From positions 372,001-436,000 of the forward strand of contig JADJOE010000003.1 in NCBI GenBank assembly GCA_016713905.1: a stretch of 64,000 bases of DNA, given 5' to 3'. This DNA comes from Candidatus Vicinibacter proximus (GTDB lineage: Bacteria > Bacteroidota > Bacteroidia > Chitinophagales > Saprospiraceae). Shown piece after piece: positions 63,485 through 64,000 of this stretch (position 1 is the first letter of the stretch; each line of letters opens with the position of its first letter). The notes beneath the pieces were generated by a model. It had not been told where the DNA came from. It was given only the letters and a program-made list of their open reading frames with translations, and did no database searches. The translations under genes and the position numbers were made by a program.

Positions 63485-63928
63485 ATGGGAAATTTAATGA
63501 AAGTTAACAGGTTCTTGCCTAATTTCAGTAACTTCTTTGATGAAGCTTTTACAAAGGAGTTCTTCAATTGGGACGATAAAAATTTCGCAGCAAATGGGGG
63601 TACACTTCCTTCTGTAAACGTAAGAGAAACCGATAAAGAGTATTTTATAGAGTTGGCTGCTCCGGGATTGAAAAAAGAAGATTTTAAGGTAGAAATGAAA
63701 AATGATATGTTAACAATCTCTGCAGAGAGAAAGGATGAGAAGGAAGAGAAGAGGGGCGATTTCACTCGAAGAGAGTTTAATTACAGTTCTTTCTGCCGCA
63801 GTTTCTATGTGCCGGATTTAGCTGAAAAAAACAAGGTTGATGCCAAATATGAGGATGGTATGCTGACCATAATGATGGCAAAGAAAATGGTCGAAGAGCC
63901 AAAACCAAAATTTATTGAAATTCATTAG
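63485..63928 (+). CDS. Small heat shock protein Hsp20
   Basis: A 147-residue alpha-crystallin-domain chaperone. The domain spans about residues 37-140 with VNVRETDKEYFIELAAPGLK, DMLTISAERKDEKEEK and CRSFYVPDLAEKNKVDAKY. The motif usually written GVLTVTxPK is GMLTIMMAKK. The C-terminal IEI supplies the IxI contact that joins dimers. It holds unfolding proteins in the cytoplasm. A 193-base gap separates it from the polysaccharide locus. Confidence 0.93.
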   Translation: MGNLMKVNRFLPNFSNFFDEAFTKEFFNWDDKNFAANGGTLPSVNVRETDKEYFIELAAPGLKKEDFKVEMKNDMLTISAERKDEKEEKRGDFTRREFNYSSFCRSFYVPDLAEKNKVDAKYEDGMLTIMMAKKMVEEPKPKFIEIH

Positions 63929-63949
63929 CAGGTAAAAATTAAATCTGAT

Positions 63950-63976
63950 GGGGGAGGAGAGATCTTCCCCTTTTTT
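63950..63976 (+). terminator. Intrinsic terminator after hsp20
   Basis: A GGGGAG (63951-63956) stem pairs with CTTCCCC (63964-63970) and is followed at once by TTTTTTATTTG. It lies 22 bases after the stop codon. Confidence 0.7.
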
Positions 63977-64000
63977 ATTTGTTTAGCCGGGCCATTCTTA

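Overview
This is a stretch of an AT-rich Bacteroidota chromosome, most likely from the Saprospiraceae or a close relative. The reasons are lineage-typical genes: GldA/GldF/GldG, proteins with type IX secretion (T9SS) C-terminal sorting domains, a lipid-anchored TamA-like Omp85 protein, YidC with a long periplasmic domain, a TonB receptor with a CarboxypepD-like plug extension, and start-proximal TAnnTTTG promoter elements. The family and organism names are inferences from gene content; no rRNA or tRNA gene was seen.

Layout. 1-438 is the N-terminal part of a secreted Cys-rich modular protein running off the left edge. 644-7851 carries an S9 oligopeptidase, a MATE exporter and Smc. 7866-10597 (minus) is a tightly coupled pair: an HsdR-N-type nuclease-like protein and a 759-residue protein that reads like a superfamily 1 helicase with eroded ATPase motifs. 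10674-13706 holds nucleotide synthesis (pyrC facing away from purK-purE). 13859-19061 holds surface proteins (a T9SS cargo with a dockerin-like segment, a small lipoprotein, TamL), facing an rRNA/tRNA methyltransferase. 19853-24216 holds an oxidoreductase, a phosphodiesterase, a membrane-anchored PspA-like protein with a coiled-coil partner, and gpsA. 24355-30769 holds a large lipoprotein plus beta-barrel pair, a CoA-transferase and a Na/Pi cotransporter. 30884-35030 holds small lipoproteins and yidC, followed by DUF6438 and a 45-residue coupled ORF. 35031-35620 is a structured non-coding region that may encode a small RNA. 35621-38678 carries aroA, aroC and a PhaB-type reductase. 38874-43954 holds a TonB receptor and a BNR-repeat protein. 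43955-44504 is a repeat-bearing gap, and 44505-47670 is gldAFG.

From 47879 to 63291 a plus-strand surface-polysaccharide locus runs almost without gaps: a Wzz-like chain-length protein, CDP-glucose synthesis (rfbF, rfbG), a 3,5-epimerase, a C-methyltransferase, a 4-ketoreductase-like protein, a CmcI-type methyltransferase, a Wzx flippase, glycosyltransferases (one truncated), a Wzy polymerase and a two-domain dehydrogenase. The sugar enzymes fit production of a CDP-activated 6-deoxy, C-methylated hexose that is polymerised and exported. An Hsp20 chaperone closes the window.

The points most worth a second look are the degenerate helicase/nuclease pair, the membrane-anchored PspA-like protein, the possible RNA before aroA, the unreported 45-residue ORF after the DUF6438 gene, the 48-bp in-frame repeats at 44062-44226, and the C-methylated CDP-sugar branch.
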